A stretch of 39,495 nucleotides of DNA from a virus, in IMG/VR virus record IMGVR_UViG_3300009788_000188, positions 1-39,495 of that record; one strand, written 5' to 3'. A model generated the notes under the pieces. It did no database searches and was not told the origin of the DNA. It saw only the letters and a program-made list of their open reading frames with translations. Positions within the stretch are counted from its first letter, which is position 1. Each line of letters begins with the position of its first letter. Positions 29,522 through 37,999 of this stretch are shown here, in pieces. The position numbers and the translations under genes were made by a program.

Positions 29522-31561
29522 TTACGGCGTGTCGTTCTCGAATGCAAACGACTCCGGATGCCTCACGGCAAAGTCGGTCGTCCAGAAAGCGATCACTCGC
29601 GTGTTGCCTCGTGCCGACAGTGTGTATGGGTCGATCAATACATCAAGACCGCCCCATGCACCTTGCAGCAAATCGGACCAGTTGGCGAAAAATACATCGC
29701 CATCTGTAATCTGATTCGAGACTTCCGTGCGATGCCCGTTGAGCGTGTTTCCGGCCTCCCAAATAAACTGGCCGGTCGTCGCAACCTTTTCGGCAGATTT
29801 CAGGCTTCCGCGCATTCCGGTATCGACTGCATAAGCAAGCGATGCCGTTAACGCATTGGCCTGCGCGACAACTGTCTCAAGCGAAATAACCTCGGCAAAG
29901 GTCGGCACCGCGGCAGCGAATGTACCCGGTGCGCCGATGCCTGCCGTATTCGCAACACCGGTCGGTTGTCCACCTGCACCAGTGCCGTAGAGTCCAGCCA
30001 AGTCAACCGCAATCGCCAGCACCGTAGCGATATCGCTTCGCACTAGTGCCTCGATTGCAACGCTCGACTGCAACAGCAATTGTCGCGTGAACACGGACAA
30101 CGCGCCGACATTACGCGGAATCAACGTGACCTGATCTAACGTCTGCGTTGCTTCGGTGATATCGGTTTCGTCCGTGGCCAGCCAGAAAGCCGTGCCACCG
30201 CCTGTCAGTCTCGGAATGGCAACGTCACCATCAAGCCCGTTCAGCATCGTCGCGCCGAGCGCAGACAGGATCATCCGGTTGCGCAATAGATCGATAAACG
30301 ACCCGGCAAGCAGGTCCTCAGCAATCGTTGACGCTCCCGCAACAGCCTGTGTCAAGACACGAGTCTGCATCAATTCCTGAATGGCACGAACTGCCCGCCA
30401 ATCCCGCGACGCATCGTGGTTTTGGTAGAGCAAAACATCATTCGGGATTATCAGCCCGCGCTGCTTCCGGTTGTCTTTCTTGGCTTCCTCACCAGCAACC
30501 TTGCATACCTCAAGTTCAAAAGCGGCTTCCTTGATGAACTCTGGCTGGTCGTGGCCATACGTGCGCGCACGAATCAGTCGCAAAAACTGGAATCGCTTTA
30601 TCTCTTTTCCGTCGAGGCCGATATTCACATCGGAGTCAGAGCGTGTTTCCGGCGTATAACGTTGTGCGCCCGGTAGCGCATCGAGCAACATCGCATTGAA
30701 CTCGGCCAGCGATTTGTTTTCGGCAATACACTTCGTTGCCAAATCGACTTGGCCGTACTTCGCACCGACTTCCGTCATCAACCTGATTCGAAGTTGTTCT
30801 GCGGCGCGAACATCGTCAGCATTGACCGGATCAGCGACGGCAGCAACAACTGGCGCAGGAGCCGAGGCAGCAGCAACAAACGGCGTACCATCCTCTCGCT
30901 TCGCAGTTCCCGCAGCAATCGCAGCGCGATCTTCGTCTGTTTCGGCAATTGGGTTGCCATTCGTGTCGAATTTCATAGTCTTGGTTTCCTTTACAGGTAC
31001 ATCGATAACAATCGTGTCATGTTCCTCTGACGATTCCGGTTGCCATTCGCGGGCCTCCCGGCCTACTCCGACAGATGTGTCAGCGGGCATAGACACAAGC
31101 GACACCTCGAAAGGCTCCCAATCAGTAGCGCGATATATATCCACTGAATCGTCGCTGGCTTCTTCGAGTTTCATCCGGTGAATGCGGTAGCCCACGCTCA
31201 CACATCGCCTGATTCCGTCCTCGATATCCGAAAGGATTGCGTCGCGTTGTTTTCCTTTTCCAAAGCGAACGACCGCGCGTCCAACGCGGTCTTTATCAAT
31301 CGATGCAGATTCAATCGTGCCGATATGATCCCGGCTGTCGTGGTTCAGCAGCAGAGGCCCTACTGATCGAAGTCGATCCAATCGAACAGAGCCTTTGCCG
31401 TGATCCAAAATTTCATCGCCAAACCATCGTGAAACGGGCTGCTCGCTTGAAAATGCAAGCTGAACTGTCCTGGCGTCCATGTCCAGTGTCCCGCGATCAA
31501 AATACGCGATGCGGTCGAGCCGCGTCGTGCGTATCTTTTTCGACTTCACTTTTTTGGGCAT
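29522..31561 (-). CDS. Prohead protease / major capsid protein fusion (HK97 type)
   Basis: 679 residues. Residues ~15-175 are an HK97-type prohead protease (U35): H74 in LLLNHDSRDHIG, S122 in RRCVSVGYR, and an acidic residue in EPFEVSLVSMPAD. Residues ~175-300 are a Glu/Ala-rich linker that may act as scaffold. Residues ~310-679 are an HK97-fold capsid protein (IPRLTGGGTAFWLATDE, VGALSVFTRQLL, LYGTGAGGQPTGVANTAG). The protease would cleave itself off and trim the capsid protein. Fused proteins of this type are known in proteobacterial phages. A dispersed-motif copy falls at codons 29-32 (D-A-R-T). Confidence 0.9.
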   Translation of the reverse strand: MPKKVKSKKIRTTRLDRIAYFDRGTLDMDARTVQLAFSSEQPVSRWFGDEILDHGKGSVRLDRLRSVGPLLLNHDSRDHIGTIESASIDKDRVGRAVVRFGKGKQRDAILSDIEDGIRRCVSVGYRIHRMKLEEASDDSVDIYRATDWEPFEVSLVSMPADTSVGVGREAREWQPESSEEHDTIVIDVPVKETKTMKFDTNGNPIAETDEDRAAIAAGTAKREDGTPFVAAASAPAPVVAAVADPVNADDVRAAEQLRIRLMTEVGAKYGQVDLATKCIAENKSLAEFNAMLLDALPGAQRYTPETRSDSDVNIGLDGKEIKRFQFLRLIRARTYGHDQPEFIKEAAFELEVCKVAGEEAKKDNRKQRGLIIPNDVLLYQNHDASRDWRAVRAIQELMQTRVLTQAVAGASTIAEDLLAGSFIDLLRNRMILSALGATMLNGLDGDVAIPRLTGGGTAFWLATDETDITEATQTLDQVTLIPRNVGALSVFTRQLLLQSSVAIEALVRSDIATVLAIAVDLAGLYGTGAGGQPTGVANTAGIGAPGTFAAAVPTFAEVISLETVVAQANALTASLAYAVDTGMRGSLKSAEKVATTGQFIWEAGNTLNGHRTEVSNQITDGDVFFANWSDLLQGAWGGLDVLIDPYTLSARGNTRVIAFWTTDFAVRHPESFAFENDTP
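31466..31476 (+). repeat. Dispersed motif TGTCCNGGCGT, copy 9 (N=T)
   Basis: Exact match near the start of the protease-capsid gene, read D-A-R-T. Confidence 0.85.
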
Positions 31562-31562
31562 T

Positions 31563-33167
31563 CTATTTCCCCTCGGCCAACTCGCCTACCGCAATTTCAA
31601 GTATCGCAATACGGTCGTCAGCCGAATCTGAGCCGAGTTTAGCATCAACTTCCGTGGAATCAATGCCAAGCGTGGTCATTAGCTCATTCTCGGTAGCGAT
31701 TTCCTGAAATACTTCGGTCGGTTGCCGCCCGCGTTTTCGAATCCGTTCGGATCGACTCATGGTTAAATCTTGCTGCTGGAAACGATCGGCAGTAGTGTCT
31801 TTTAGCGGGTCTATCCAATCCCAACGGCGAGGTTGCCACTCGTGTTCCAAAAACTTCTCAAGGCGTTCGAACGGTAACGGCACACCATTCCTGTTGGTGA
31901 TCGCTCGCGCCTGTAATCCGGTTTCAAGCCAGTTCGCGTAGATCCTGTCAAATGCTTCCTCGATCAACCACTGCTGCAAGCCCATCCACACAGCGCGTTC
32001 ACTCAATGCGCCCTGTCGCAGACTTCCGAAACTAACGCCCTCGAGGTCTTGCGCAAATTGGTTATACGACTCTCCGAGTGCAGCCGCGATTCCGCGCAGG
32101 TTGACCTTTACAAAATCGCCGAATATCGCGTTCGGGTGATCCGGATTAAAGCCAGTAAACGTCTGCCCGCGCTTGAGTCGTCCGATCATTCCCGGCTCAA
32201 ATTCCTCGATCAAATAATCGTCGTCGGAGTCGTCTTCGTCGTCGTCCCCGGTATATCCGGTGCCATCTTCGCCATCGGTGATAAAGCCCATCTTGCTCGC
32301 GCCGCCACGAGCAGATACGAGTTCGGCTTCCTCGTATTTGTTAAGTTGATTAAAGCGAAGCAGCGCAGGGTGAATCCACGGAACACCGCGAGTCTGCCAA
32401 ATCCCATCATTCAGAAATAGGTGAATAATTTCATTGCTTGGCACTCGAATATACTTCCGCCCGGTCGATGCGTGAATGAAAAACTCGACATCGCGCTCGC
32501 TTGCGAGAACGTGATAGGCCACCGGAAATCTGTTCGCGTCATACTCGACACCCATTCGAACAACATTGCCAGCAGCAACATTTACTCCGGTCACGGTTCC
32601 CGAATTTTGTTCCGTGTTCACATTAACATCGACGCTGCCCGGCTCCATTAACCGCAGGGAATAGCGGTACGGGTTGAACCTCTCGCCCTTGCGTTCCCAA
32701 ATAAAAACCTCGCCATCTTGCGCGGCAGATCGAATCACCAATTTGCAAAAATTTTTGAATCCCATGCCCGAAACTTCCGGGCGCATTTCCTTTGTCTGCC
32801 AGATTTTCCAGTGACGTTCGATACTATTTTTCGCTTCAACGTCAACCGTAGTGTCCGTGTCCATAGGTTTGCTGATTAACTGGAAGCCTTGAGCTCCGAC
32901 TACGTTTTCCTGTAAATCGCGCAAGAATCCTTTGTAGTAGCCATTGTTTTGTGCTTCCTCTCGCGACCGGGCGCGCAGCGCAGTTAGCCCTCCGCGAATA
33001 TCGGTATCGATAAGCGCAGGCTGCGTAATCCAACCCTGTTGCAGTCGGCCAATTTGCGCAGCAGCATACTTCCGCATTGCATGGCTCGCGGTTTTCTTGC
33101 TGACAGGAATTAGCTTTTTCAATCGATCAAGGAATCGCACTACTGAACCTCGCACGGACGTTGGCAT
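31563..33167 (-). CDS. Portal protein (lambda gpB family)
   Basis: 534 residues; ATG at 33167. 'TDIRGGLTALRARSREEAQNNGYYKGFLRDLQENVVGAQGFQL' near the start and later 'DGEVFIWERKGERFNPYRYSLRLMEPGSVD' are hallmarks of the lambda-type portal family (A-R-x-x-x-R-N-x-x, G-x-G-F). An acidic loop (EDDDSDDDYL) lies in the middle. It forms the dodecameric packaging portal. It overlaps the gpW-like gene by 40 bases. Confidence 0.9.
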   Translation of the reverse strand: MPTSVRGSVVRFLDRLKKLIPVSKKTASHAMRKYAAAQIGRLQQGWITQPALIDTDIRGGLTALRARSREEAQNNGYYKGFLRDLQENVVGAQGFQLISKPMDTDTTVDVEAKNSIERHWKIWQTKEMRPEVSGMGFKNFCKLVIRSAAQDGEVFIWERKGERFNPYRYSLRLMEPGSVDVNVNTEQNSGTVTGVNVAAGNVVRMGVEYDANRFPVAYHVLASERDVEFFIHASTGRKYIRVPSNEIIHLFLNDGIWQTRGVPWIHPALLRFNQLNKYEEAELVSARGGASKMGFITDGEDGTGYTGDDDEDDSDDDYLIEEFEPGMIGRLKRGQTFTGFNPDHPNAIFGDFVKVNLRGIAAALGESYNQFAQDLEGVSFGSLRQGALSERAVWMGLQQWLIEEAFDRIYANWLETGLQARAITNRNGVPLPFERLEKFLEHEWQPRRWDWIDPLKDTTADRFQQQDLTMSRSERIRKRGRQPTEVFQEIATENELMTTLGIDSTEVDAKLGSDSADDRIAILEIAVGELAEGK

Positions 33168-33690
33168 GTGATTTCCCGCCCGACTTTCTGCGGGCCTTTT
33201 GCTTCTCGTCGCGCACCTCTACTCGCAATGTAGATCGCCATTCGGTCAGCTCGTCAATCGAATACCTCGACAATGCCCGACCATTCAGCGAGTAGCTAGT
33301 CTGATCCTTCGTTGCCTTACCTTTCAGCAGGGCTTCGACGGCCTCCAAAGCAATTTCAGAATAACTGCGCCGATCTACTCCGGTCGTGTCGGCCGATAAA
33401 TCCGGATCGACATCAAGGATGCCACTCTCAAGCGTGAACGTCTCCGCGCCATCGGTGACTTTCTTTGTCCAGGCGTAATGGCCTTCCTCGAGGTCGGTGG
33501 TAACAATGCTGATTCTGTGATCGTCAACCACAGCAGCGTGTGTGCTGTTGAATCGCGCATCCGGACTGGTGAAGCTATATGTGACGACCCACGACGCGCT
33601 CGCAGGAAAGTCGCCAAGCGTTTCGTCCCATGTGATCGTGTCACCAATGGTGATTCGACGCGGTAACTCGACAATCTCGTGTCCGGGCAT
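33127..33690 (-). CDS. gpW-like head-joining domain fused to an N-terminal beta domain
   Basis: 187 residues. Residues ~1-100 form an Ig-like beta domain (RRITIGDTITWDETLGDFPA ... VVTYSF ... HYAWTKKV). Residues ~115-170 (A-L-E-A-V-E-A-L-L-K-G-K-A-T-K-D-Q-T-S-Y-S-L-N-G-R ... E-L-x-x-W-R-S-T-L) match the gpW pattern: helix, beta-hairpin, helix. The end is very basic. gpW normally closes the head and is a ~68-residue free protein; here it carries an extra domain. Located between the terminase and portal genes, as in lambda. Confidence 0.7.
   Translation of the reverse strand: MPGHEIVELPRRITIGDTITWDETLGDFPASASWVVTYSFTSPDARFNSTHAAVVDDHRISIVTTDLEEGHYAWTKKVTDGAETFTLESGILDVDPDLSADTTGVDRRSYSEIALEAVEALLKGKATKDQTSYSLNGRALSRYSIDELTEWRSTLRVEVRDEKQKARRKSGGKSHANVRARFSSAIP
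33466..33476 (+). repeat. Dispersed motif TGTCCNGGCGT, copy 10 (N=A)
   Basis: Exact match in the gpW-like gene, read Y-A-W-T (phase AC|GCC|TGG|ACA). Confidence 0.85.
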
Positions 33691-35606
33691 TAGCTCAAGC
33701 CTCCAACAAAGCCAGAGCGACGCTTACGTCTTTTTTTGCGTCGCTTTTTTTCAGGTTTTTCATCGTCATCCGCTTTCGCTTCCTCCGGTGGTTCGGATTC
33801 TAGCCTTTTTTGCAACGCACTCCAAACAGGATTAAGAATTGCAAGGCAAGCAAATTGATAGACCCGAATGTCTAGAGGTTCATTCGCAACGCCCGGTGGT
33901 TTCCTCCACACGAGTTTCGGGAAGCCTTTCGTGTAAACGGTGAGTGCTTTTTCCGCGGTAAGCCCCTCGAAAAACGCCTCGGTATAGTCCGTGTGGAAAT
34001 GGCAGTAGCCCGGTCCCGGCCTTCGCAGCTTCAATCTCGCGTAAATGCTTGACTTCGCCTGATCCGTTCCGACTGTGTAGAGATCGACTGGCATTCCCGG
34101 TATCGTTGTTTTTTTCTTGGTCGGTGGTGAAGCGATTGGCACTCCCTCACCGCCTCTGCCCTTCATGGCCCACACACGACGCAGCGATCGTTCCGCGCAG
34201 AATCGATACACGGTATTGGTCCGGTGTCCTGAATCGACCCCAGTCGCTGCAATTTTCAGAATGTGGCCGGACTGGTGCTTATAGGTCACTTCCAGTCGCT
34301 CCGAAAGTTCCTGCCACACCTCGTCAGACTCCGTATCTCCCGGTATTTTCCAATGGTCAACTCCCCACCACTCTTCGCCGCGCCCGAAGCCAGCGACCTC
34401 GCCCTCGATCCAATTTTTCTGTATATCGATTCCCGCGATCAGCAACAGAACATCCTTCGGCACAACCCGCTCGCCATCACCATCGACCGGATATCGCTCG
34501 CGTCGATGAAATAATTTATTGCTCGACAAGGTTTCGCCGCTTTCCTCCCAGCTCTCAGCAAGCACAGTGTTCACGAACGTTTGAAGCTTTAGCGGGTTTT
34601 CCTTTGCTGCGTAAAACGCTTCAACAATTTCGTCCATCGTTGACCACGGTGAATAGATTTCCCAAATGGTGAACGAACGATGCCCGGCTGCGCAATTCTT
34701 GTTCGTTGCGATCCAGCCGCCACCCTCTACGTCTTCGGCTCGCGCAACATTCTTTCGCTTTTGCGCTTCATTCCAATGCGTTTTGCAACTGATGCACTGG
34801 TAATACGGATCGACCCGCTTGTCGGCCTTTTTGAATTTGACCTGCTTCCAGACCAGTTCCTGACAATGGCCGCACTTGTGGCACGGCACGAAGTATTTTT
34901 GCATGTCACCAGCCTTGAAGCGAGCCTCGATTCGGCTCAATCCTTTAATCGTCGGAGTCGAAGTATCGATGCGCTTCTTGTTGTAGAAAGTCTGCGTTCG
35001 TTTGAATGCCAACTGCTCCGGGTCGCCCTCTTCGCCAGCACTGTAAGGGAATCGATCAACCTCGTCGCACAGCACGACTCGGATAGGCCGCGAACTCAGC
35101 GAAGCAGGACTATTCGCGCCACTGATCGTCACGTGACCGCCCGGAAACGATTTGTGCAGTACGGTGTTTTCCTTTTTCTTCGATCCGGACTGCGCGACCT
35201 TCGTATCAAGACCGCTGTCACGGATCATTGGGTCCAGCCGATCCTTTGAGTACGCCTGTCCGATTTCCTTTGTCGGAAACACGATCATCAGCGGGCAAGG
35301 GTCTTGGTCGATGTGGTATCCGAGCACGTTGTTTATGATTTCAGTCTTGCCGACCTGCGACGAAGTCATGAAAGTAACGTCGGTCGAATCCTCGTCGCAA
35401 CAAGCATCCATCATGCCCGGTTGGTAAGGCGCTCTACTGTTCGACCAATTACCCGGCTCTGCGCTGCTTTCGCTTGACAGTTTTCGATTTTTTTCGGCCC
35501 ACTGGCTTATCGTCAAGTCGGGAGGTGGTGCCAGATAGGAACTGCTCAAGGTTTCCGAAATGCTTTGCGGGAGGTTCGTACTGTGATAATTCTGCCAAAC
35601 ATTCAT
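33690..35606 (-). CDS. Terminase large subunit (lambda gpA family)
   Basis: About 638 residues from the ATG at 35606; a TTG at 35549 is an alternative, and a longer frame extends to 35654. D-L-T-I-S-Q-W-A-E-K-N-R-K-L near the start, a Walker A-like S-S-Q-V-G-K-T, Walker B 'VVLCDEVD', a zinc-like C-H-K-C-G-H-C ... C-I-S-C-K-T-H-W, and the nuclease-domain region 'AGIDIQKNWIEGEVAGFG' fit the gpA-type ATPase-nuclease that cuts and packages DNA. The C-terminus is Lys/Arg-rich. The 5' end overlaps the small subunit by ~160 bp. Confidence 0.9.
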   Translation of the reverse strand: MNVWQNYHSTNLPQSISETLSSSYLAPPPDLTISQWAEKNRKLSSESSAEPGNWSNSRAPYQPGMMDACCDEDSTDVTFMTSSQVGKTEIINNVLGYHIDQDPCPLMIVFPTKEIGQAYSKDRLDPMIRDSGLDTKVAQSGSKKKENTVLHKSFPGGHVTISGANSPASLSSRPIRVVLCDEVDRFPYSAGEEGDPEQLAFKRTQTFYNKKRIDTSTPTIKGLSRIEARFKAGDMQKYFVPCHKCGHCQELVWKQVKFKKADKRVDPYYQCISCKTHWNEAQKRKNVARAEDVEGGGWIATNKNCAAGHRSFTIWEIYSPWSTMDEIVEAFYAAKENPLKLQTFVNTVLAESWEESGETLSSNKLFHRRERYPVDGDGERVVPKDVLLLIAGIDIQKNWIEGEVAGFGRGEEWWGVDHWKIPGDTESDEVWQELSERLEVTYKHQSGHILKIAATGVDSGHRTNTVYRFCAERSLRRVWAMKGRGGEGVPIASPPTKKKTTIPGMPVDLYTVGTDQAKSSIYARLKLRRPGPGYCHFHTDYTEAFFEGLTAEKALTVYTKGFPKLVWRKPPGVANEPLDIRVYQFACLAILNPVWSALQKRLESEPPEEAKADDDEKPEKKRRKKRRKRRSGFVGGLS

Positions 35607-36036
35607 GTATGGCCGACTGTAAAGTGGACTGGCACTTGCGGAAGCTGTTCTCATGCTGGACTAGCGGCGCAGTTTTTTTAGGCAGATTGAGAAGTTTAGC
35701 GCGAAACGCGCCTGTCATGTGGTTCCAACTGTAGGCAACGATATCGACCGGGATCAAATCACCCGCGAGCGTCGCTGCTTCCATGATCGCTTTGTCGGCA
35801 TCGGCGCGCATTTTTTGTGTCCTGGCGTCACCGTAAGCGGTTTCTCCTACTTGCGTTGACTCTCGATCCGATTTCAAAAAAGCGATGTAACTAATCAATG
35901 AATCGATGAACCGATATCGCCCGCGCCCCTCTTTGAAAATGATGCCATCCGCCGCAAGAATCTGAATGTAACGCTCAGTGACTCCGAAAATATGAGCGAG
36001 CACTTTGCCGGTGACGTTTGTCTCTTGTCCAGCCAC
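35449..36036 (-). CDS. Terminase small subunit (Nu1-like)
   Basis: 195 residues from a GTG at 36036 directly after the upstream TGA. The N-terminal ~50 residues (VTGKVLAHIFGVTERYIQIL, then G-R-Y-R-F-I-D-S) are a Nu1-type winged helix that recognises the packaging site. A helical oligomerisation region and a basic end (GRKKSKTVKRKQRRAG) follow. A Nu1/gpA pair usually packages cohesive-end DNA, so a cos site is expected; I could not locate one. A dispersed-motif copy is within it (D-A-R-T). Confidence 0.85.
   Translation of the reverse strand: MAGQETNVTGKVLAHIFGVTERYIQILAADGIIFKEGRGRYRFIDSLISYIAFLKSDRESTQVGETAYGDARTQKMRADADKAIMEAATLAGDLIPVDIVAYSWNHMTGAFRAKLLNLPKKTAPLVQHENSFRKCQSTLQSAIHECLAELSQYEPPAKHFGNLEQFLSGTTSRLDDKPVGRKKSKTVKRKQRRAG
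35818..35828 (+). repeat. Dispersed motif TGTCCNGGCGT, copy 11 (N=T)
   Basis: Exact match in the small-terminase gene, read D-A-R-T (phase AC|GCC|AGG|ACA). Confidence 0.85.
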
Positions 36037-36783
36037 TCAGACACCAGCAATCGGAACGCGCACGACCGGGTTAATGTCCCAATTGGTGCGCTTTTTCTGG
36101 TTCACTTGACCACCCTGCGTATCGATCCGCACGATGTCGCTGCCCCACTTCTTTTGCAGCATCACAAACTGCTTCCGTTCTCGATCCATTGTCCGATACG
36201 TAGCGCAGCCGCCGACATTCGTGTGCTGGCCGCAAACGTAGTGGTACATGTTGAATCGCAATGTGCGCCGATATTTGTTCAGCACTTGCAAACTCAAATC
36301 GTAGTCTTCCTTCAATGGCAAGGATTCATCATAGCGCAAATCCATGCCGATAAACCCTTGCACTGGGCCTAGAATCACGGATCGCATTGCCAATGGTGTG
36401 TACTCGCGATAAGCGCCCTTGTCGGGGAGCAAATTCATGCCCCACATTCTTGTCCCGAGTGACTTGGCAAGAATGAACGCGTGCTCGATAAATTCCATTG
36501 CTTCATCGGTATCGAGCTTCAAATTCTTCTGCTGATTCCATCGACCGAAGCGACGAATGTCGTCGTCGAGAATTAGAACGGGGTTGAAATTTTCGAGTAT
36601 GTAATTGCGGACACGGCAGACGTTGCCCTGCACACTATTCGGAACGGCAATAACGCGCCTTCCTGCGCGCTCGTAAGCCTTTTTCTCGGACTGTGCAACG
36701 ACATAGGTGCAAGCGGGTAAATAATCCTGCGTAGATGATGTCTCGGCGCGACGGTATGACGGTGACAATATCTCAACTTTCAT
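36037..36783 (-). CDS. TET-associated glycosyltransferase-like (TAGT) protein
   Basis: 248 residues from the ATG at 36783. GT-A features: 'EILSPSYRRAETSSTQDYLP' at the start, then 'VVAQSEKKAY', 'VPNSVQGNVCRVRNYILENF', the D-D-D motif in VLILDDDIRRFG (metal and nucleotide-sugar binding), and 'HYVCGQHTNVGGC'. This is the pattern of the TAGT family, predicted to glycosylate hydroxymethylated bases in phage DNA. I find no TET/JBP oxygenase in the window, so the substrate is uncertain. Neighbours are a ParB-like protein and the terminase genes. Confidence 0.75.
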   Translation of the reverse strand: MKVEILSPSYRRAETSSTQDYLPACTYVVAQSEKKAYERAGRRVIAVPNSVQGNVCRVRNYILENFNPVLILDDDIRRFGRWNQQKNLKLDTDEAMEFIEHAFILAKSLGTRMWGMNLLPDKGAYREYTPLAMRSVILGPVQGFIGMDLRYDESLPLKEDYDLSLQVLNKYRRTLRFNMYHYVCGQHTNVGGCATYRTMDRERKQFVMLQKKWGSDIVRIDTQGGQVNQKKRTNWDINPVVRVPIAGV

Positions 36784-37066
36784 CGTCTTCCGAGTCGAGC
36801 GAATCGATCCCCGGCATAGCCTCGTCATCTAATTCCCGCGTCGCAACTTCCGGATCATTGTGCAGCACAGTTTCAGCAACAGGCGGCGCAACATATCGTA
36901 AAAACCTCTTGCGATTGACAGCCTTGTCGGCTTCATCCGTACACTCAACGTACTCGGTATCCTTGTCGTAGCCGCCGATGTAGATTTCAGCACGACCATC
37001 TGCGAACTGCCTGTGCAGATTTCCTCTTGCATCCGTGTACTCGCTATCTTTTTTTCCGACTGACAT
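36773..37066 (-). CDS. Hypothetical acidic protein
   Basis: 97 residues from the ATG at 37066 with GGAGGATTACG. Begins MSVGKKDSEYTDARGNLHRQ; a beta N-terminal half (AEIYIGGYDKDTEYVECTDE) and an acidic end (SLDSEDDES). It overlaps both neighbours (ParB-like, TAGT-like). Not recognised. Confidence 0.65.
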   Translation of the reverse strand: MSVGKKDSEYTDARGNLHRQFADGRAEIYIGGYDKDTEYVECTDEADKAVNRKRFLRYVAPPVAETVLHNDPEVATRELDDEAMPGIDSLDSEDDES

Positions 37067-37676
37067 TTTTCGTAATCCTCCGCAGGTATTTAGCACCATC
37101 GACAACGCGCCCGATGCCCTTGCTCCACGGCTTTCCGTTGCACCGCTTACTGTAAACCGACTTCAATTTGAAATGTGTCCGGGCGTTAAGCCAATCAACA
37201 TCGTTGTCGAAATATAGCACAACGTAATTCCGTGACTCCAAAAGTTCCTGACTGAACTCCACCTTGCCAGCAACCGGAACCGAATCCTCCGCAGCACCGA
37301 GCAATTCGTCTAGCTCTTCGTCGCTAAAGGCAGTCGATTTCCTTTGGTCGGGTTTCAACGCAAGCAGCTCTTCGGCCAATTCCACTTCGAGCCAAAAGCT
37401 ATTCTCGTTGGTGCGATTATCCGCGATCCGGTATGCGCGAATCTGCGCCTTCGTCAGATGCTTGCAGTCGGTCACAGGGACTTTAGTCAACCCGAGAAGC
37501 AGCGCCGCAGAGTGCCGCGTGTGACCGACAACGATCACGCCCTTGTCCTCGACTATGGGCTGGTTAAATCCGAAGTCCTTGATGCTCTGCGCGACAGACT
37601 CGATTGCTTTCGAGTTATCGCGCGGGTTTTTCTTGTACGGCGTCAGCGACTTGGGCGATAGCATTCTAATTCTCAT
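37044..37676 (-). CDS. ParB/sulfiredoxin-fold protein (phage ParB-like)
   Basis: 210 residues from the ATG at 37676, overlapping the HNH stop (ATGA). The N-terminal ParB domain: L-x-P-Y-x-x-N-P-R-x-N, I-x-x-x-A-x-S-I-x-x-F-G-F-N-Q-P-I-V, V-I-V-V-G-H-T-R-x-x-A-A-x-x-L-G (GHTR box), V-P-V, then L-T-K-A-Q-I-R-A-Y-R-I-A-D-N-R-T-N-E. The C-terminal ~75 residues (WLNARTHF, YSKRCNGKPWSKGIGRVVDG) are a conserved phage-type extension. Roles in this superfamily include CTP-dependent DNA clamps, nucleases and modification accessories; which applies here is not known. A dispersed-motif variant lies inside (N-A-R-T). Confidence 0.8.
   Translation of the reverse strand: MRIRMLSPKSLTPYKKNPRDNSKAIESVAQSIKDFGFNQPIVEDKGVIVVGHTRHSAALLLGLTKVPVTDCKHLTKAQIRAYRIADNRTNENSFWLEVELAEELLALKPDQRKSTAFSDEELDELLGAAEDSVPVAGKVEFSQELLESRNYVVLYFDNDVDWLNARTHFKLKSVYSKRCNGKPWSKGIGRVVDGAKYLRRITKNVSRKKR
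37176..37186 (+). repeat. Dispersed motif TGTCCNGGCGT, copy 12 (N=G)
   Basis: Exact match with a CCGGG core, inside the ParB-like gene, read A-R-T (phase AC|GCC|CGG|ACA). Confidence 0.8.
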
Positions 37677-37999
37677 AGTTCGAACATTTCCTCTGCCAAG
37701 CCATGCCGTCTGGTCATGTAGGCGGTTTCTGCGTGATGCTTCGCATCGTAGGTTAGATGGCAGCGCTGGCACCAGTGCTTTAAATTCTTCGGATCGCAAT
37801 TCTCTGGTGTGTGATCCAAATGCCCCGTAGTCAATACGACCTTTGAGCCTGTCACCGGATGCGGCTCGCCGTTTGCAGCGCGGCAATCTGGGTAAGCTGG
37901 CGATCCCTCGCACCGATTGCCTGATCGTTCACGAATAGATGCAACTATGTCAGTCCAATCGTCCGGGTATCGGCTCTTGTTTTCAGGACGAATAGGCAT
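37673..37999 (-). CDS. HNH endonuclease
   Basis: 108 residues from the ATG at 37999 (one codon earlier also possible; AAGGTGCG upstream). The motif V-L-T-T-G-H-L-D-H-T-P-E-N-C-D-P-K-N-L-K-H-W-C-Q-R-C-H-L-T-Y-D reads as a beta-beta-alpha-metal HNH core: Cys pairs, then the catalytic H of GHLDH, N-L and C-x2-C-H. Phage HNH proteins often assist terminase in DNA cutting or are mobile. Here it overlaps the methyltransferase gene and is coupled by ATGA to the ParB-like gene. Confidence 0.85.
   Translation of the reverse strand: MPIRPENKSRYPDDWTDIVASIRERSGNRCEGSPAYPDCRAANGEPHPVTGSKVVLTTGHLDHTPENCDPKNLKHWCQRCHLTYDAKHHAETAYMTRRHGLAEEMFEL

Noticed and set aside
34049-34672. 207-codon + strand frame inside the terminase gene
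   Set aside because: Antisense shadow of a clearly conserved terminase.
37176-37186. Dispersed motif as a promoter set for a phage RNA polymerase
   Set aside because: The motif points against transcription and lies mostly inside genes, and no phage RNA polymerase gene is visible.
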